Source of the DNA: Blattabacterium cuenoti
Lineage (GTDB): Bacteria; Bacteroidota; Bacteroidia; Flavobacteriales; Blattabacteriaceae
Direction: 5' to 3'
DNA: 64,000 nt
Assembly: GCF_014252055.1 (NCBI RefSeq)
Contig: NZ_CP059208.1
Coordinates: 558,024 to 622,023 of the forward strand
Shown piece by piece: positions 37,061-48,796 of the stretch. Below the pieces are notes generated by a model that was not told the origin of the DNA, ran no database searches, and saw nothing but the letters and a program-made list of their open reading frames with translations. A program made the translations under genes and the position numbers. Within the stretch, counting starts at the first letter, position 1, and each line of letters opens with the position of its first letter.

Positions 37061-39111
37061 TAATATCATATAATTGGCTTAAAGAATACGTATCTATTGA
37101 TTTTGATGTGAATCAAGTATCAGATATATTAACTAATATAGGGTTTCCAATAAAAAAAATAAAAAAAATGATATCTATTGATACTGATGAAGTAGATTAT
37201 ATTTTAGATATAGAAATAACACCTAATCGCACTGATGCAATGAGTCATTATGGGATAGCTAGAGATTTATATGCTTTTTTAAAATTCCGTGGAAATAAAG
37301 TTTTATTATCTAAACCATCAATAGATAACGAAATATATAATAGTGATATTAATTATTTTAATATTCAAATTTTTAATAAATGTGTAAGATACACTGGAAT
37401 GGCTATTTTCCAAACAAAAGTAGAAAATTCTCCAAATTGGTTAGTTCTTAGATTAAAATCTTTAGGAATAAAAACAATAAATAATATAATAGATATAACA
37501 AATTTTGTGTTTTTTGAACTAGGTATTCCTATACATGTTTTCGATTTAGATAAAGTAGAAGGAAATAAGATTTTAATAAGGAATGCTGAAAAAAATAATA
37601 TTTTTCATATAAAAAAAAATTTTACAAAAAAACTTGATATAGAAGATTCAGTAATATATGACGCAAAAAAACCATTATCTATAAGAGGAATTATACCTGA
37701 TAGTAGATCAATTATACATATAAATACGAAAAATATATTCTTAGGAATAGCTTGTTTTAATTTTTCTGTAAACCGTTTTTTAAAGCAAAAATATTTGTTG
37801 AACACTGAAAATTCATCTTTTTTTGAAAGTAGAGAAATAAATCCAGATCAAGCTATATATGCTTTGAAAAGAACATCTTTTCTCATAAGAAAGATAACTA
37901 AAAGCAAAATATTTTCAAATATTATTGATTTGTATCCTATTCCAAACAAACCATTGGAAATTAAACTACGTTATAATAAAATAAGAAATATTTTAGGAAA
38001 AAATATATCAAAAAACAAAATAAAAAAAATATTATCATTGTTAGAAATAATGGTAATATCAGAAAATAATGAGTATTTATTTGTTATTGTTCCTTCTTAT
38101 AGAACGGATATTTGTAGAGAAATAGATTTGATAGAAGAAATACTTCGTATTTATGGAATAAATAATATAAAAATATCTAGTAAAATAAAAATACCATCAC
38201 CTACTAAATTTTTTACGAAAACAGAATATAAAATACAAAAAATACTTATTGAAGAAATAATTTCTTATGGTTTTCAAGAAATTATTTCTTCAACCATGAG
38301 AAATATAGATAAACTTTCTTTATTAATTGATTCATTTTTTAAAATGAAGGCAATTGAGATTATAAATCCCGTTAACCAAAAATATAAATGCATGCGAAAT
38401 CATCTATCATTTGGAATGATAGATTGTATAGAATATAATTATAATAGAGGAAAAAGTAATATGAAATTTTTTGAAATAGGAAAAATATACTATAAAAAAA
38501 ATGGAAAATTTTTTGAGGAAAAAAAATTAGGAATTATTATATCAAAAAATAATAATATACAAGATTATTCTTTTTTTTATTTAAAAGGAATTATTGAACA
38601 TATATTGCAAAGAAGCGGGATTATAAATTATACACAAAAGTTTTCTCAACATCCTTTACTAGAAAATAGCATTTCTATATTCTATAATAATAAAAATTTA
38701 GTAGAGTTAGGAAAATTGAAAAAGATTATCGGAAAAAACAATAAAACATTTTATGCAGAAATAGATTGGGAATATTTAATTTCTATTATTCAAAAAAAAA
38801 ATATAATTTTTTCTCCATTTTCTATATATCCTACTTCAAGAAGAGATTTATCTTTTATTGTTGATAAGACACTTTCTTTTGAAATAATAAATCAATTAAT
38901 AAAAAATAAAAAAGATAAACTAATAAAAAAAATACAGATATATGATATATACGAAGGAAAAAATATTCCTAGATCAAAAATATCTTATACTATCAGTTTT
39001 TTATTTGAAAGTGATAAAAAAACATTAACTAATGAAAATATTCATTCTTCAATGAAGAAGATTGAAAATATATTGATAAAAGAATTGAATGCTGAAATAA
39101 GAAATAAATAA
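37057..39111 (+). CDS. pheT: Phenylalanyl-tRNA synthetase beta subunit lacking the N-terminal OB domain
   Basis: Large subunit of the (alpha-beta)2 enzyme charging tRNA-Phe. It starts like PheT (ISYNWLKEYV), but after NIGFPIKKIKK (about 27-37) it jumps to VDYILDIEITPNRTDAMSHYGIARD (about 46-70). The EMAP/OB-type tRNA-binding domain of about 110 residues that normally lies between is absent, so the protein is 684 rather than about 800 residues. The B3/B4 editing region, B5, catalytic-like core and C-terminal FDX-ACB domain (about 590-684) remain. pheS is not in the window. It overlaps dnaN by 4 bases. Confidence 0.95.
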   Translation: MIISYNWLKEYVSIDFDVNQVSDILTNIGFPIKKIKKMISIDTDEVDYILDIEITPNRTDAMSHYGIARDLYAFLKFRGNKVLLSKPSIDNEIYNSDINYFNIQIFNKCVRYTGMAIFQTKVENSPNWLVLRLKSLGIKTINNIIDITNFVFFELGIPIHVFDLDKVEGNKILIRNAEKNNIFHIKKNFTKKLDIEDSVIYDAKKPLSIRGIIPDSRSIIHINTKNIFLGIACFNFSVNRFLKQKYLLNTENSSFFESREINPDQAIYALKRTSFLIRKITKSKIFSNIIDLYPIPNKPLEIKLRYNKIRNILGKNISKNKIKKILSLLEIMVISENNEYLFVIVPSYRTDICREIDLIEEILRIYGINNIKISSKIKIPSPTKFFTKTEYKIQKILIEEIISYGFQEIISSTMRNIDKLSLLIDSFFKMKAIEIINPVNQKYKCMRNHLSFGMIDCIEYNYNRGKSNMKFFEIGKIYYKKNGKFFEEKKLGIIISKNNNIQDYSFFYLKGIIEHILQRSGIINYTQKFSQHPLLENSISIFYNNKNLVELGKLKKIIGKNNKTFYAEIDWEYLISIIQKKNIIFSPFSIYPTSRRDLSFIVDKTLSFEIINQLIKNKKDKLIKKIQIYDIYEGKNIPRSKISYTISFLFESDKKTLTNENIHSSMKKIENILIKELNAEIRNK

Positions 39112-39126
39112 GTAATATATTACAAA

Positions 39127-40566
39127 TTAATCGACAATTTTTTTTAAAATATTCTCAATTCCAGTTTTTTTATTTATTACATTAGATATTTCTTTTACAT
39201 GAATTCTTTTTTGTTTCATAGAATCTCTATCTCTAACAGTTACCGTGTTTTTTTCTACAGTTTCATAATCTATAGTAAAACATATAGGTGTTCCTATAGA
39301 ATCTTGTATTCTATATAATTTTCCTATACTTCCTTTTTGAGAAAATATTAATCTATAATTAGTTTTTATTTCATTAAAAATCTTTTTAGCCATTTCTGGT
39401 AATCCATCTTTTTTAACTAATGGAAATATTGCAGCTTTTATAGGAGATAAAAAAGGAGGTAATTTTAATACTATACGTTCTGTTCCATTTTTTAATTTTT
39501 CTTTTTTAAGAGAAGAAGAAAATATGGCTAAAAAAAGACGATCCAATCCTAAAGAGGTTTCTATAACATAAGGAATATAATTTTCGTTAGAATCAAATAT
39601 TCTAAATTTTTTTTTGGAGAAAAATTCATGCTTTTTTAAATCAAAATCTCTACGAGAGTGAATTCCTTCTATTTCTTTAAATCCAAATGGAAAATTGAAT
39701 TCTATATCAGTCCCTAAACTTGCATAATGTGCAAGATTTTTATGATTACTTAATTGATATTTTCTATCTCCTAATTCTAATGCTAAGTGCCATTCAAGAC
39801 GATTTTTTTTCCAATATTCATACCATTTTTTTTCATCATTTGGATGTATAAAAAACAACATTTCCATTTGTTCAAATTCACGAAGTCTAAACAAAAATTG
39901 TCTCGCTATTATTTCATTTCTAAAAGATTTTCCTATTTGAGCTACACCAAATGGAATTTTCATTCTACTAGATTTCTTAATATTGTTGAAATTAGAAAAT
40001 ATTCCTTGAGATGTTTCTGGACGAAGGAATAAATCTTTTTTTATTTCTTCTTTAATTTTAAACATCATGTTAAAATAACGAATTTCTGTCCAATTTTTTG
40101 TTCCAGAAATAGGATCGCAAATATTTAATTCATCAATTAAAATTCTAATGTCTGAATAGTTTTTTTTTTCTAATGATTTATGTAAACGTAAAAATATTTC
40201 TTTTTTTCTTTCAGGAAAATCAGAAAATTTTTTTTCTATATATTCTTCAATCAAGATATCAGGACGATATCTTTTTTTAGAATTTTTGTTATCTATTAAT
40301 AATTCATTAAATTTATCAACATGTCCAGATGCCTTCCAAATATCCGGATGCATAAGAATTGATGAATCTAATCCTACTATATTTTCATGAAGAAAAACCA
40401 TTGATTTCCACCAAAATTCCTTAATATTATTTTTTAACTCAACTCCATATTGTCCATAATCATAAACAGCATTTAATCCTCCATAAATTTCGCTAGAGGA
40501 AAAAATAAATCCATTATTTTTTGCATGAGAAATTAAAAAATGAATAAAATTTTTATTTTTTACCAT
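39127..40566 (-). CDS. glyS: Glycyl-tRNA synthetase (dimeric type)
   Basis: Class II synthetase of the alpha2 type found in Bacteroidota, archaea and eukaryotes, unlike the tetrameric E. coli enzyme. Evidence: SSEIYGGLNAVYDYGQYGVELKNNIKEFWW near the N-terminus (given in part), motif 2 FGVAQIGKSFRNEI, REFEQMEMLFFIHP, and motif 3 ETSLGLDRLFLAIF. A C-terminal anticodon-binding domain (about 365-475) ends VRDRDSMKQKRI. The length of 479 is normal for the type. Confidence 0.95.
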   Translation of the reverse strand: MVKNKNFIHFLISHAKNNGFIFSSSEIYGGLNAVYDYGQYGVELKNNIKEFWWKSMVFLHENIVGLDSSILMHPDIWKASGHVDKFNELLIDNKNSKKRYRPDILIEEYIEKKFSDFPERKKEIFLRLHKSLEKKNYSDIRILIDELNICDPISGTKNWTEIRYFNMMFKIKEEIKKDLFLRPETSQGIFSNFNNIKKSSRMKIPFGVAQIGKSFRNEIIARQFLFRLREFEQMEMLFFIHPNDEKKWYEYWKKNRLEWHLALELGDRKYQLSNHKNLAHYASLGTDIEFNFPFGFKEIEGIHSRRDFDLKKHEFFSKKKFRIFDSNENYIPYVIETSLGLDRLFLAIFSSSLKKEKLKNGTERIVLKLPPFLSPIKAAIFPLVKKDGLPEMAKKIFNEIKTNYRLIFSQKGSIGKLYRIQDSIGTPICFTIDYETVEKNTVTVRDRDSMKQKRIHVKEISNVINKKTGIENILKKIVD

Positions 40567-40584
40567 CTTATATTATACTAATAC

Positions 40585-41517
40585 TTATATAAATATATAT
40601 TTTTCTAAATCTAATGCAGCCATACATCCAGATCCTGCAGAAGTTATAGCTTGTCTATAAATTGGATCCTGAACATCTCCTGCAGCAAAAACCCCTGGTT
40701 TATTTGTCATTGTATTTCCTTTTTCTGTAAGGATGTATCCATTTTTATCTAATCTTAATTCATTACCAAATATTTTTGTATTAGGAATATGTCCTATAGC
40801 AATAAATAACCCACTAATAAAAATAATATTTTCAGTATTATTTTTATTATCGAGTATTTTAATTCCTTTCAAAAAATCATTTCCTATGATTTCTATAACA
40901 TTAGAATTATATAGAATATATACATTTTTTTTATTTAGGATACGATTTTGTAATATTTTGGAAGCTCTTAAATAATTTTTTCTAACCAATAAATAAACCT
41001 TTCTACAAATATTAGCTAAATAATTAGCTTCTTCTAAAGCACTATCACCTCCCCCTATTACTGCTACATCCTTATTTTTATGAAAAAAACCATCACAAGT
41101 TGCACAAAAAGAAATTCCCAATCCCATAAATTTTTTTTCTTTATCTATTTCTAAAAATTTAGGAATTGAACCTGTAGCAATAATCACTCCTATACTTTTA
41201 AATTTTTCTGTATTGTTTAAAAATATGTAATGAATTCCATTTCTTTCAGTAGAAAAAGAAACTTTTGTAACAGACTTCTCTATAATTTTTGTATTAAAAC
41301 GTTCTGCTTGTTTTTTGCAATTATCCATAAAATCATTTCCATCAATTCCTTTAGGAAATCCTAAATAATTATCAATAATAGTTGTAGTAGTTAATTGCCC
41401 TCCTGGTTGCATACCAGTGAACAAAACTGGATTCAAACCTGCTCTAGCTGCATATATAGCAGCAGAATAACCAGCAGGACCAGATCCAATAATTACGCAA
41501 TTATGTATTTTTTTCAT
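40585..41517 (-). CDS. trxB: Thioredoxin reductase
   Basis: FAD- and NADPH-dependent disulfide reductase that regenerates thioredoxin. The FAD-binding motif is IGSGPAGYSAAIYAARAG (about 10-27), the redox pair is CATC in FCATCDGFF (about 138), the NADPH motif is GGGDSALEEA, and the C-terminal FAD motif is GVFAAGDVQDP. The length of 310 is normal. thioredoxin itself is not in the window. It lies 18 bases ahead of glyS on the same strand. Confidence 0.96.
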   Translation of the reverse strand: MKKIHNCVIIGSGPAGYSAAIYAARAGLNPVLFTGMQPGGQLTTTTIIDNYLGFPKGIDGNDFMDNCKKQAERFNTKIIEKSVTKVSFSTERNGIHYIFLNNTEKFKSIGVIIATGSIPKFLEIDKEKKFMGLGISFCATCDGFFHKNKDVAVIGGGDSALEEANYLANICRKVYLLVRKNYLRASKILQNRILNKKNVYILYNSNVIEIIGNDFLKGIKILDNKNNTENIIFISGLFIAIGHIPNTKIFGNELRLDKNGYILTEKGNTMTNKPGVFAAGDVQDPIYRQAITSAGSGCMAALDLEKYIFI

Positions 41518-41582
41518 AAAAATTGGAATTTTAATATATTTTTTATTTTTTAGTTATTTTTAATTTTATATATTTTATATAA

Positions 41583-42017
41583 ATGAAATTTTTCAATTTT
41601 TTTATAGAAAAAAAATTACATATAAATACAACAAAAAATAGTAGTTTCATCTACTGTGTTATAAGAAAAAAATTTATTATTTTTTCTAAAGAAGAATTGA
41701 TACGTCAATATATAATTTTCTTGTTAAAAGAAATTAAAAACTACAAAAATTCTAATATTTTAGTAGAAGTTCCTATAGAAATAAATAAATTATCTAAAAG
41801 ATTAGATATATTAGTTTTATTAAATAATAAACCTCATATATTAGTTGAATGCAAATCACCTCTTATTCCCATAACTCAAAAAGTTTTTGATCAAATTGCT
41901 ATGTATAATAAAATTGTTAAATCTCCTTATCTAATGATAAGTAATGGAGTAAAAAATTTTGTTTATCAAGTGAATAAATTGAAAAAAAAATTTTCATTTT
42001 TAAAATATATTCCATAA
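41583..42017 (+). CDS. HsdR N-terminal-domain-like protein (stand-alone PD-(D/E)XK fold)
   Basis: A 144-residue protein resembling the N-terminal nuclease domain of type I restriction subunits: EELIRQYIIFLLKEI (about 39-53), then RLDILVLLNNKPHILVECKSP (about 79-99), which contains the Asp and the E-x-K of a PD-(D/E)XK active site, then FDQIAMYN. No helicase part, methylase or specificity gene is present, so this is not a restriction system. Stand-alone versions are, I believe, widespread in Bacteroidota and of unknown function. It is divergent from trxB and convergent with gapA. Confidence 0.8.
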   Translation: MKFFNFFIEKKLHINTTKNSSFIYCVIRKKFIIFSKEELIRQYIIFLLKEIKNYKNSNILVEVPIEINKLSKRLDILVLLNNKPHILVECKSPLIPITQKVFDQIAMYNKIVKSPYLMISNGVKNFVYQVNKLKKKFSFLKYIP

Positions 42018-42021
42018 TAAA

Positions 42022-44846
<2,825 letters not shown>

Positions 44847-44878
44847 AATGATAAATAAGAATTAAGATAACATGATAA

Positions 44879-44886
44879 CAAAATTA
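44879..44886 (-). promoter_or_regulatory. Candidate -7 element upstream of lepA
   Basis: The minus strand reads TAATTTTG, matching TAnnTTTG, ending 32 bases before the lepA start codon in the 157-base lepA/pth spacer. No -33 TTTG at proper spacing is clear. Confidence 0.35.
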
Positions 44887-44959
44887 AACTTATCAAAACT
44901 TTTAGGTAGTAAAATTAATTTATCTATACTATTATATATATAATAAAAAATAGGAATTC

Positions 44960-44974
44960 ATTCTATAATAGAAT
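44960..44974 (-). terminator. Candidate hairpin downstream of pth
   Basis: ATTCTAT and ATAGAAT flank a single A, about 30 bases after the pth stop on the minus strand; a TTTTTT run follows roughly 10 bases further on that strand. The tight centre means only five or six pairs would form. Confidence 0.35.
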
Positions 44975-45003
44975 ACTCTTAATAGATATAGAATCTAATT
45001 TTT

Positions 45004-45564
45004 TTATTGATTATTAAACATATTCATAGTATTTTTTAATCCATCTTTTATAAAAGAAAAAACTATCTTCATTGCCAGATCCAATTTGGGATTGATCAAA
45101 TTTAATTCCTCATTCTTCCAATTTCCTAATACATAATCTGTTTTTTTTTCAAAATTTCGTTTAATTCCAAAACGAAGTCTAGCATAATGTGATGTTCCTA
45201 TTTCTTTTTCTATATTTTTCAATCCATTATGACCTCCATCTCCCCCTTTTCCTTTTAAGCGAAAAGTTCCTAGATCTAGATAAATATCATCTGAAATAAC
45301 AAGAATGTTCTCTAATAATATTCTTTCTTTTTTCATCCAGTATTTTACTGATTTTCCACTACAGTTAATATAAGTAGAAGGTTTTAAAAAAAAAATTATT
45401 TTTTCTTTATAATTAAATTTTGAAACAAATCCTAATTTTTTTTTTAAAAAACAAAAAGAATAATTTTTAGAAATCTTATCTAAGATCATAAATCCAGTAT
45501 TATGTCTTGTTTTTTTATAGATTTTCCCAGGATTACCTAGCCCAATTATTAGAAATTTTCCCAT
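45004..45564 (-). CDS. pth: Peptidyl-tRNA hydrolase
   Basis: Frees tRNA from peptidyl-tRNA that drops off the ribosome. The start IIGLGNPGKIYKKTRHNTGFMILD contains the catalytic His (about 22), FLKPSTYINCSG is the conserved Asn loop and GGDGGHNGLKNIEKEIG follows. The length of 186 is normal. sucD is 15 bases upstream on the same strand. Confidence 0.96.
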   Translation of the reverse strand: MGKFLIIGLGNPGKIYKKTRHNTGFMILDKISKNYSFCFLKKKLGFVSKFNYKEKIIFFLKPSTYINCSGKSVKYWMKKERILLENILVISDDIYLDLGTFRLKGKGGDGGHNGLKNIEKEIGTSHYARLRFGIKRNFEKKTDYVLGNWKNEELNLINPKLDLAMKIVFSFIKDGLKNTMNMFNNQ

Positions 45565-45579
45565 ATTCTATTTTTTTCA

Positions 45580-46467
45580 TCATATAGATCCCAATAATTC
45601 ATGAACTGTTATTCCTATATCCTCTGGAGATTGAACGACATGTATTCCATTTTTCTTTAATATATCCATTTTTGCTTGTGCTGTTTCTATCTTTTTTTCT
45701 ACAATAGCTCCAGCATGTCCCATAGTTTTTCCTTTAGGAGCAGTTGTACCTGCTATAAAACCTATAATAGGTTTTTTTTTATTTTTTTTCATTTTTATCC
45801 ATTCAGCTGCCTCAATTTCTAATTTTCCTCCTATTTCTCCTATCATTATAATACATTTTGTTTCAATATCTTCTAAAAATAGATTCATAATATCTTTAAT
45901 ATTCATACCAATGATGGTATCTCCACCAATTCCTACAGCGGTAGAAATTCCATAACCAAATTTTACAATTTGATCTGCTGCTTCATAAGTAAGAGTTCCA
46001 GATCTAGAGATTATTCCAATTTTTCCTTTTCTATTAAAAATAGAATTAGGCATAATTCCTACTTTTGATTCTTTAGGAGAAATAATTCCAGGACAATTTG
46101 GACCAATTAATGTTGACTTTTTTTCTTTTTTTAAAAATTCTTTAACTATTACCATATCAGAAACTGGAATACCCTCTGTAATACAGACAATTAATTTAAT
46201 ATTTGCATATATAGATTCAAGAATAGCATCTGAAGCAAAAGCAGAAGGAACAAAAATAACACTTACATCTGCTCCTGTATTGTTTATAGCTTCTTCTACA
46301 GTATTAAATATAGGAATATTTAAAGAAGAAGTTCCTCCTTTTCCTGGAGTTACTCCTCCAACTATGGTAGTTCCATAACTAATCATTTGTTCAGTATGAA
46401 ATAACCCTTCTTTTCCAGTAAGTCCTTGTACAATAACTTTATTTTTTTTATTTATTAAAATGCTCAT
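45580..46467 (-). CDS. sucD: Succinyl-CoA ligase alpha subunit
   Basis: Subunit carrying the phosphohistidine in the conversion of succinyl-CoA to succinate with ATP or GTP formation. VQGLTGKEGLFHTEQMI (CoA-binding), IGPNCPGIISP and the active-site His in MGHAGAIVEKK are visible. The start is the ATG giving MSILINKKNKVIVQG; the frame extends six codons further to a TTG. The length of 295 is normal. The beta subunit gene sucC is not adjacent, so the pair is split. Confidence 0.95.
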   Translation of the reverse strand: MSILINKKNKVIVQGLTGKEGLFHTEQMISYGTTIVGGVTPGKGGTSSLNIPIFNTVEEAINNTGADVSVIFVPSAFASDAILESIYANIKLIVCITEGIPVSDMVIVKEFLKKEKKSTLIGPNCPGIISPKESKVGIMPNSIFNRKGKIGIISRSGTLTYEAADQIVKFGYGISTAVGIGGDTIIGMNIKDIMNLFLEDIETKCIIMIGEIGGKLEIEAAEWIKMKKNKKKPIIGFIAGTTAPKGKTMGHAGAIVEKKIETAQAKMDILKKNGIHVVQSPEDIGITVHELLGSI

Positions 46468-46495
46468 GAAATTTAATTTTTTCAATTACTAGAAT

Positions 46496-47059
46496 TTATT
46501 TTATTCTTTCTATATAAGATTTATTTTCTATATTAATTTTTAAAAGGTCACCTATGTTAACAAAAGAAGGGACTAACAATTTAGATCCTGTTTCTAATAC
46601 AGCAATTTTATTACTATTATTAATAGTATCACTTCTTTTTACAGATTCTGTATATTTTACTTTAAGAATAATTGTAGTTGGCATTTTTAAAAATAGAAAA
46701 CTTTTTTCCCCATTATCTTTTATGTGAAAAAATAAACTAACTCTTATACCTTCTTTTAGAAATTCAGTATTTTTTATCAATTTTTTTTCTATTTGTATTT
46801 GATTATAGGTTGTTTCATTCATAAAATAGAAAAAATATTTTTCCTTATATAGGTATTTATAAAAAGAAAAGTATATTTCAGCTATTTTAATTTTATGCCT
46901 TGATGAAAAATTATATTCCAAAATATTTCCTGTAATAACATTCTTTAGTTTAGTTTTTATAAATGCAAATCCTTTTCCTGGTTTTACATGAAGAAAATCT
47001 ATTACTTTGTAAATATCTTTATTCCATTGAATATAAATTCCTTTTTTAATACTATTCAT
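46496..47059 (-). CDS. efp: Elongation factor P
   Basis: Relieves ribosome stalling at proline stretches. The three-barrel protein has the tip loop VKPGKGFAF with Lys29, the residue modified in many bacteria, and the C-terminal IAVLETGSKLLVPSFVNIGDLLKINIENKSYIERI (given in part). The length of 187 is normal. The middle barrel is quite divergent. No modification enzyme gene is in the window. The start overlaps the lpxC-fabZ stop by ATGA. Confidence 0.93.
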   Translation of the reverse strand: MNSIKKGIYIQWNKDIYKVIDFLHVKPGKGFAFIKTKLKNVITGNILEYNFSSRHKIKIAEIYFSFYKYLYKEKYFFYFMNETTYNQIQIEKKLIKNTEFLKEGIRVSLFFHIKDNGEKSFLFLKMPTTIILKVKYTESVKRSDTINNSNKIAVLETGSKLLVPSFVNIGDLLKINIENKSYIERIK

Positions 47060-48381
47060 TTCTTCTTCACTATTTTTGCTAAAACCTCTGCTTCAACTAC
47101 AAGTTTTTTGTTAACAAAACCTTCTCCTTTCATATGAACAATACCCCTTTTTAAAGATTTTAATAAATGAACTTTAAAAATAATAATATCGCCTGGAATT
47201 ATTTTATGTTTGAATTTAACATTATCTATTTTAAGAAAATATGTAGAATATAATTCTGGATTTTTAAATCTATTTAATATAAGAATTCCTCCAACTTGAG
47301 CGATAGCTTCTATTTGCAATACACCTGGCATTATTGGTTCATTAGGAAAATGTCCTGTAAAAAAAGATTCATTCATGGTCACATTTTTAACACCTATTAT
47401 ATAGTCATTTTTTAAATCTATAATTTTATCTACTAATAAAAATGGAGGTTTATGAGGTAAAATCTTCATAATATTTTTTATATCAAGAACAGGTTTTTTT
47501 TCCAAATTAAACTCTGGTATATATTTTTTCTTGTCTTCTTTATTAATTTGATTTGTTAAATTATTTAGTAATTGCAAAAAAATATAATTATCTGGATTAT
47601 AAAAAATAAATTTTCCTTTTAATCTAAATCTTATTAAAGATAAAAATCCTATAGAATCTAATAAAATATGTTTTGCTACATCATTATTCCCATTGCTAGA
47701 AAAGATAGAAATAAAAGAAGATCTCATCTTATTTTCAATAATTTTCATTTTTTTATCTTCTTTAGAAAAAGAATTTATTGTTCCTTTAGTTTTTTCTTTG
47801 AAAAGAAAACAAAAATTATTTGAATTTGCTATTTTTTTTTTGAATTGGTTTAAATTTTTTAAGATAGCATTTTGTACAAAAAATTTTGAATCAATAACAA
47901 TCATGATTTCAAAATTATTATAAGGTAGAGCAATAATTTCTCCTCCTGTTTTTTTATTCTCGTAATAAATACTATCTTTTATAGTATAATATTTCCTTAT
48001 TGCATTTTGTTCTATAATTCCTGCTTTTTCAACAGCTTCTACAAAAAATTTAGAAGAACCATCTAATACCGGGGGTTCTCTATTATCTAATTCTATGATT
48101 ACATTATCTAAATCCATTCCAGTAAGGGCAGATAAGACATGTTCAATAGCATATATTTTCAATCCATTTTTTTCTAAGATAATTCCTTTATCTATTTTTT
48201 CTTTTAGTAAAGAAGAAAAATCTGCCTTTATACAAATTTTTTCTTTTATATCTGTTCTAATAAAAATGAATCCTGTATCTTCCGGAGCTGGTTTAAAGGT
48301 TATGGTTATTTGTTTTTCAGTATATAATCCAAATCCTTGTAAAGAAATTTTTTCTGCAATAGTTTTTTGCTTTTCAAGCAT
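47056..48381 (-). CDS. fabZ: LpxC-FabZ fusion: UDP-3-O-acyl-GlcNAc deacetylase / 3-hydroxyacyl-ACP dehydratase
   Basis: The 441-residue fusion is typical of Bacteroidota. The C-terminal FabZ domain (about 300-441) is intact: ILPHKPPFLLVDKI and FTGHFPNEPIMPGVLQIEA with His344 and Glu358, so fatty-acid dehydration should work. The N-terminal LpxC domain (1-290) keeps AIEHVLSAL (His81), DNREPPVLDGSS and KHILLD (His238, Asp242), matching the zinc ligands, but the position of catalytic His265 in E. coli LpxC falls in FYNPDNYIF without His, the GGSxDNAIV segment is unrecognisable and GLHTG is GLYTE. The lipid A activity may be lost or weak. Confidence 0.93.
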   Translation of the reverse strand: MLEKQKTIAEKISLQGFGLYTEKQITITFKPAPEDTGFIFIRTDIKEKICIKADFSSLLKEKIDKGIILEKNGLKIYAIEHVLSALTGMDLDNVIIELDNREPPVLDGSSKFFVEAVEKAGIIEQNAIRKYYTIKDSIYYENKKTGGEIIALPYNNFEIMIVIDSKFFVQNAILKNLNQFKKKIANSNNFCFLFKEKTKGTINSFSKEDKKMKIIENKMRSSFISIFSSNGNNDVAKHILLDSIGFLSLIRFRLKGKFIFYNPDNYIFLQLLNNLTNQINKEDKKKYIPEFNLEKKPVLDIKNIMKILPHKPPFLLVDKIIDLKNDYIIGVKNVTMNESFFTGHFPNEPIMPGVLQIEAIAQVGGILILNRFKNPELYSTYFLKIDNVKFKHKIIPGDIIIFKVHLLKSLKRGIVHMKGEGFVNKKLVVEAEVLAKIVKKK

Positions 48382-48497
48382 AATATATTTATTGTTTTAT
48401 TTGTTTTTTTACGAAAAACAATTACATGCTATTCAAAATAAACAGATTAATAAAAAATATTAGAAAAATATAAAAACTTTATGTAATTTGTTCTAAT

Positions 48498-48626
48498 ATG
48501 ATAAGACGTATTATTTTATTTTTAACAGGATTTATTATTGGTATTTTGATATTATCTTTTTTTTTCTATAAAAAAAAATGTTTTCTTAAAAAGAAAATAG
48601 CATATATATATGATGATTCTAATTAA
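48498..48626 (+). CDS. Small single-span membrane protein (42 residues)
   Basis: An ATG-to-TAA frame encoding MIRRIILFLTGFIIGILILS as a positively charged start plus one membrane segment, then a Lys-rich stretch and an acidic end. It lies 20 bases upstream of rpmH on the same strand and 116 bases from the divergent lpxC-fabZ. Flavobacteriia often have a short membrane protein of this general form near rpmH; I judge this a shortened relative, without proof. Function unknown. Confidence 0.5.
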   Translation: MIRRIILFLTGFIIGILILSFFFYKKKCFLKKKIAYIYDDSN

Positions 48627-48646
48627 ATTTAAATTTCTAAGTTTTT

Positions 48647-48796
48647 ATGAAAAGAACCTATCAACCTTCTAAAAGAAAAAAAGTGAATATCCATGGATTT
48701 ATGAAACGAATGAGTACAAAAACAGGTCGTATAATTATATCTAGAAGAAGAAAAAAAGGAAGAAAAAAATTATCTGTTTCTAATTATAAGAAGTAA
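48647..48796 (+). CDS. rpmH: Ribosomal protein bL34
   Basis: The 49-residue frame begins [18 protein letters not shown] and continues with the conserved [10 protein letters not shown] and a Lys/Arg-rich tail, the unmistakable L34 pattern. It has the usual N-terminal half with a slightly lengthened C-terminus. It is not next to rnpA or dnaA here, unlike the common bacterial order. It meets the M14 peptidase gene stop to stop with no gap. Confidence 0.97.
   Translation: MKRTYQPSKRKKVNIHGFMKRMSTKTGRIIISRRRKKGRKKLSVSNYKK

Noticed and set aside
41583..42017. Restriction-modification remnant
   Set aside because: Only the short nuclease-like domain is present with intact motif and normal frame; no pieces of hsdM, hsdS or the helicase part are nearby.
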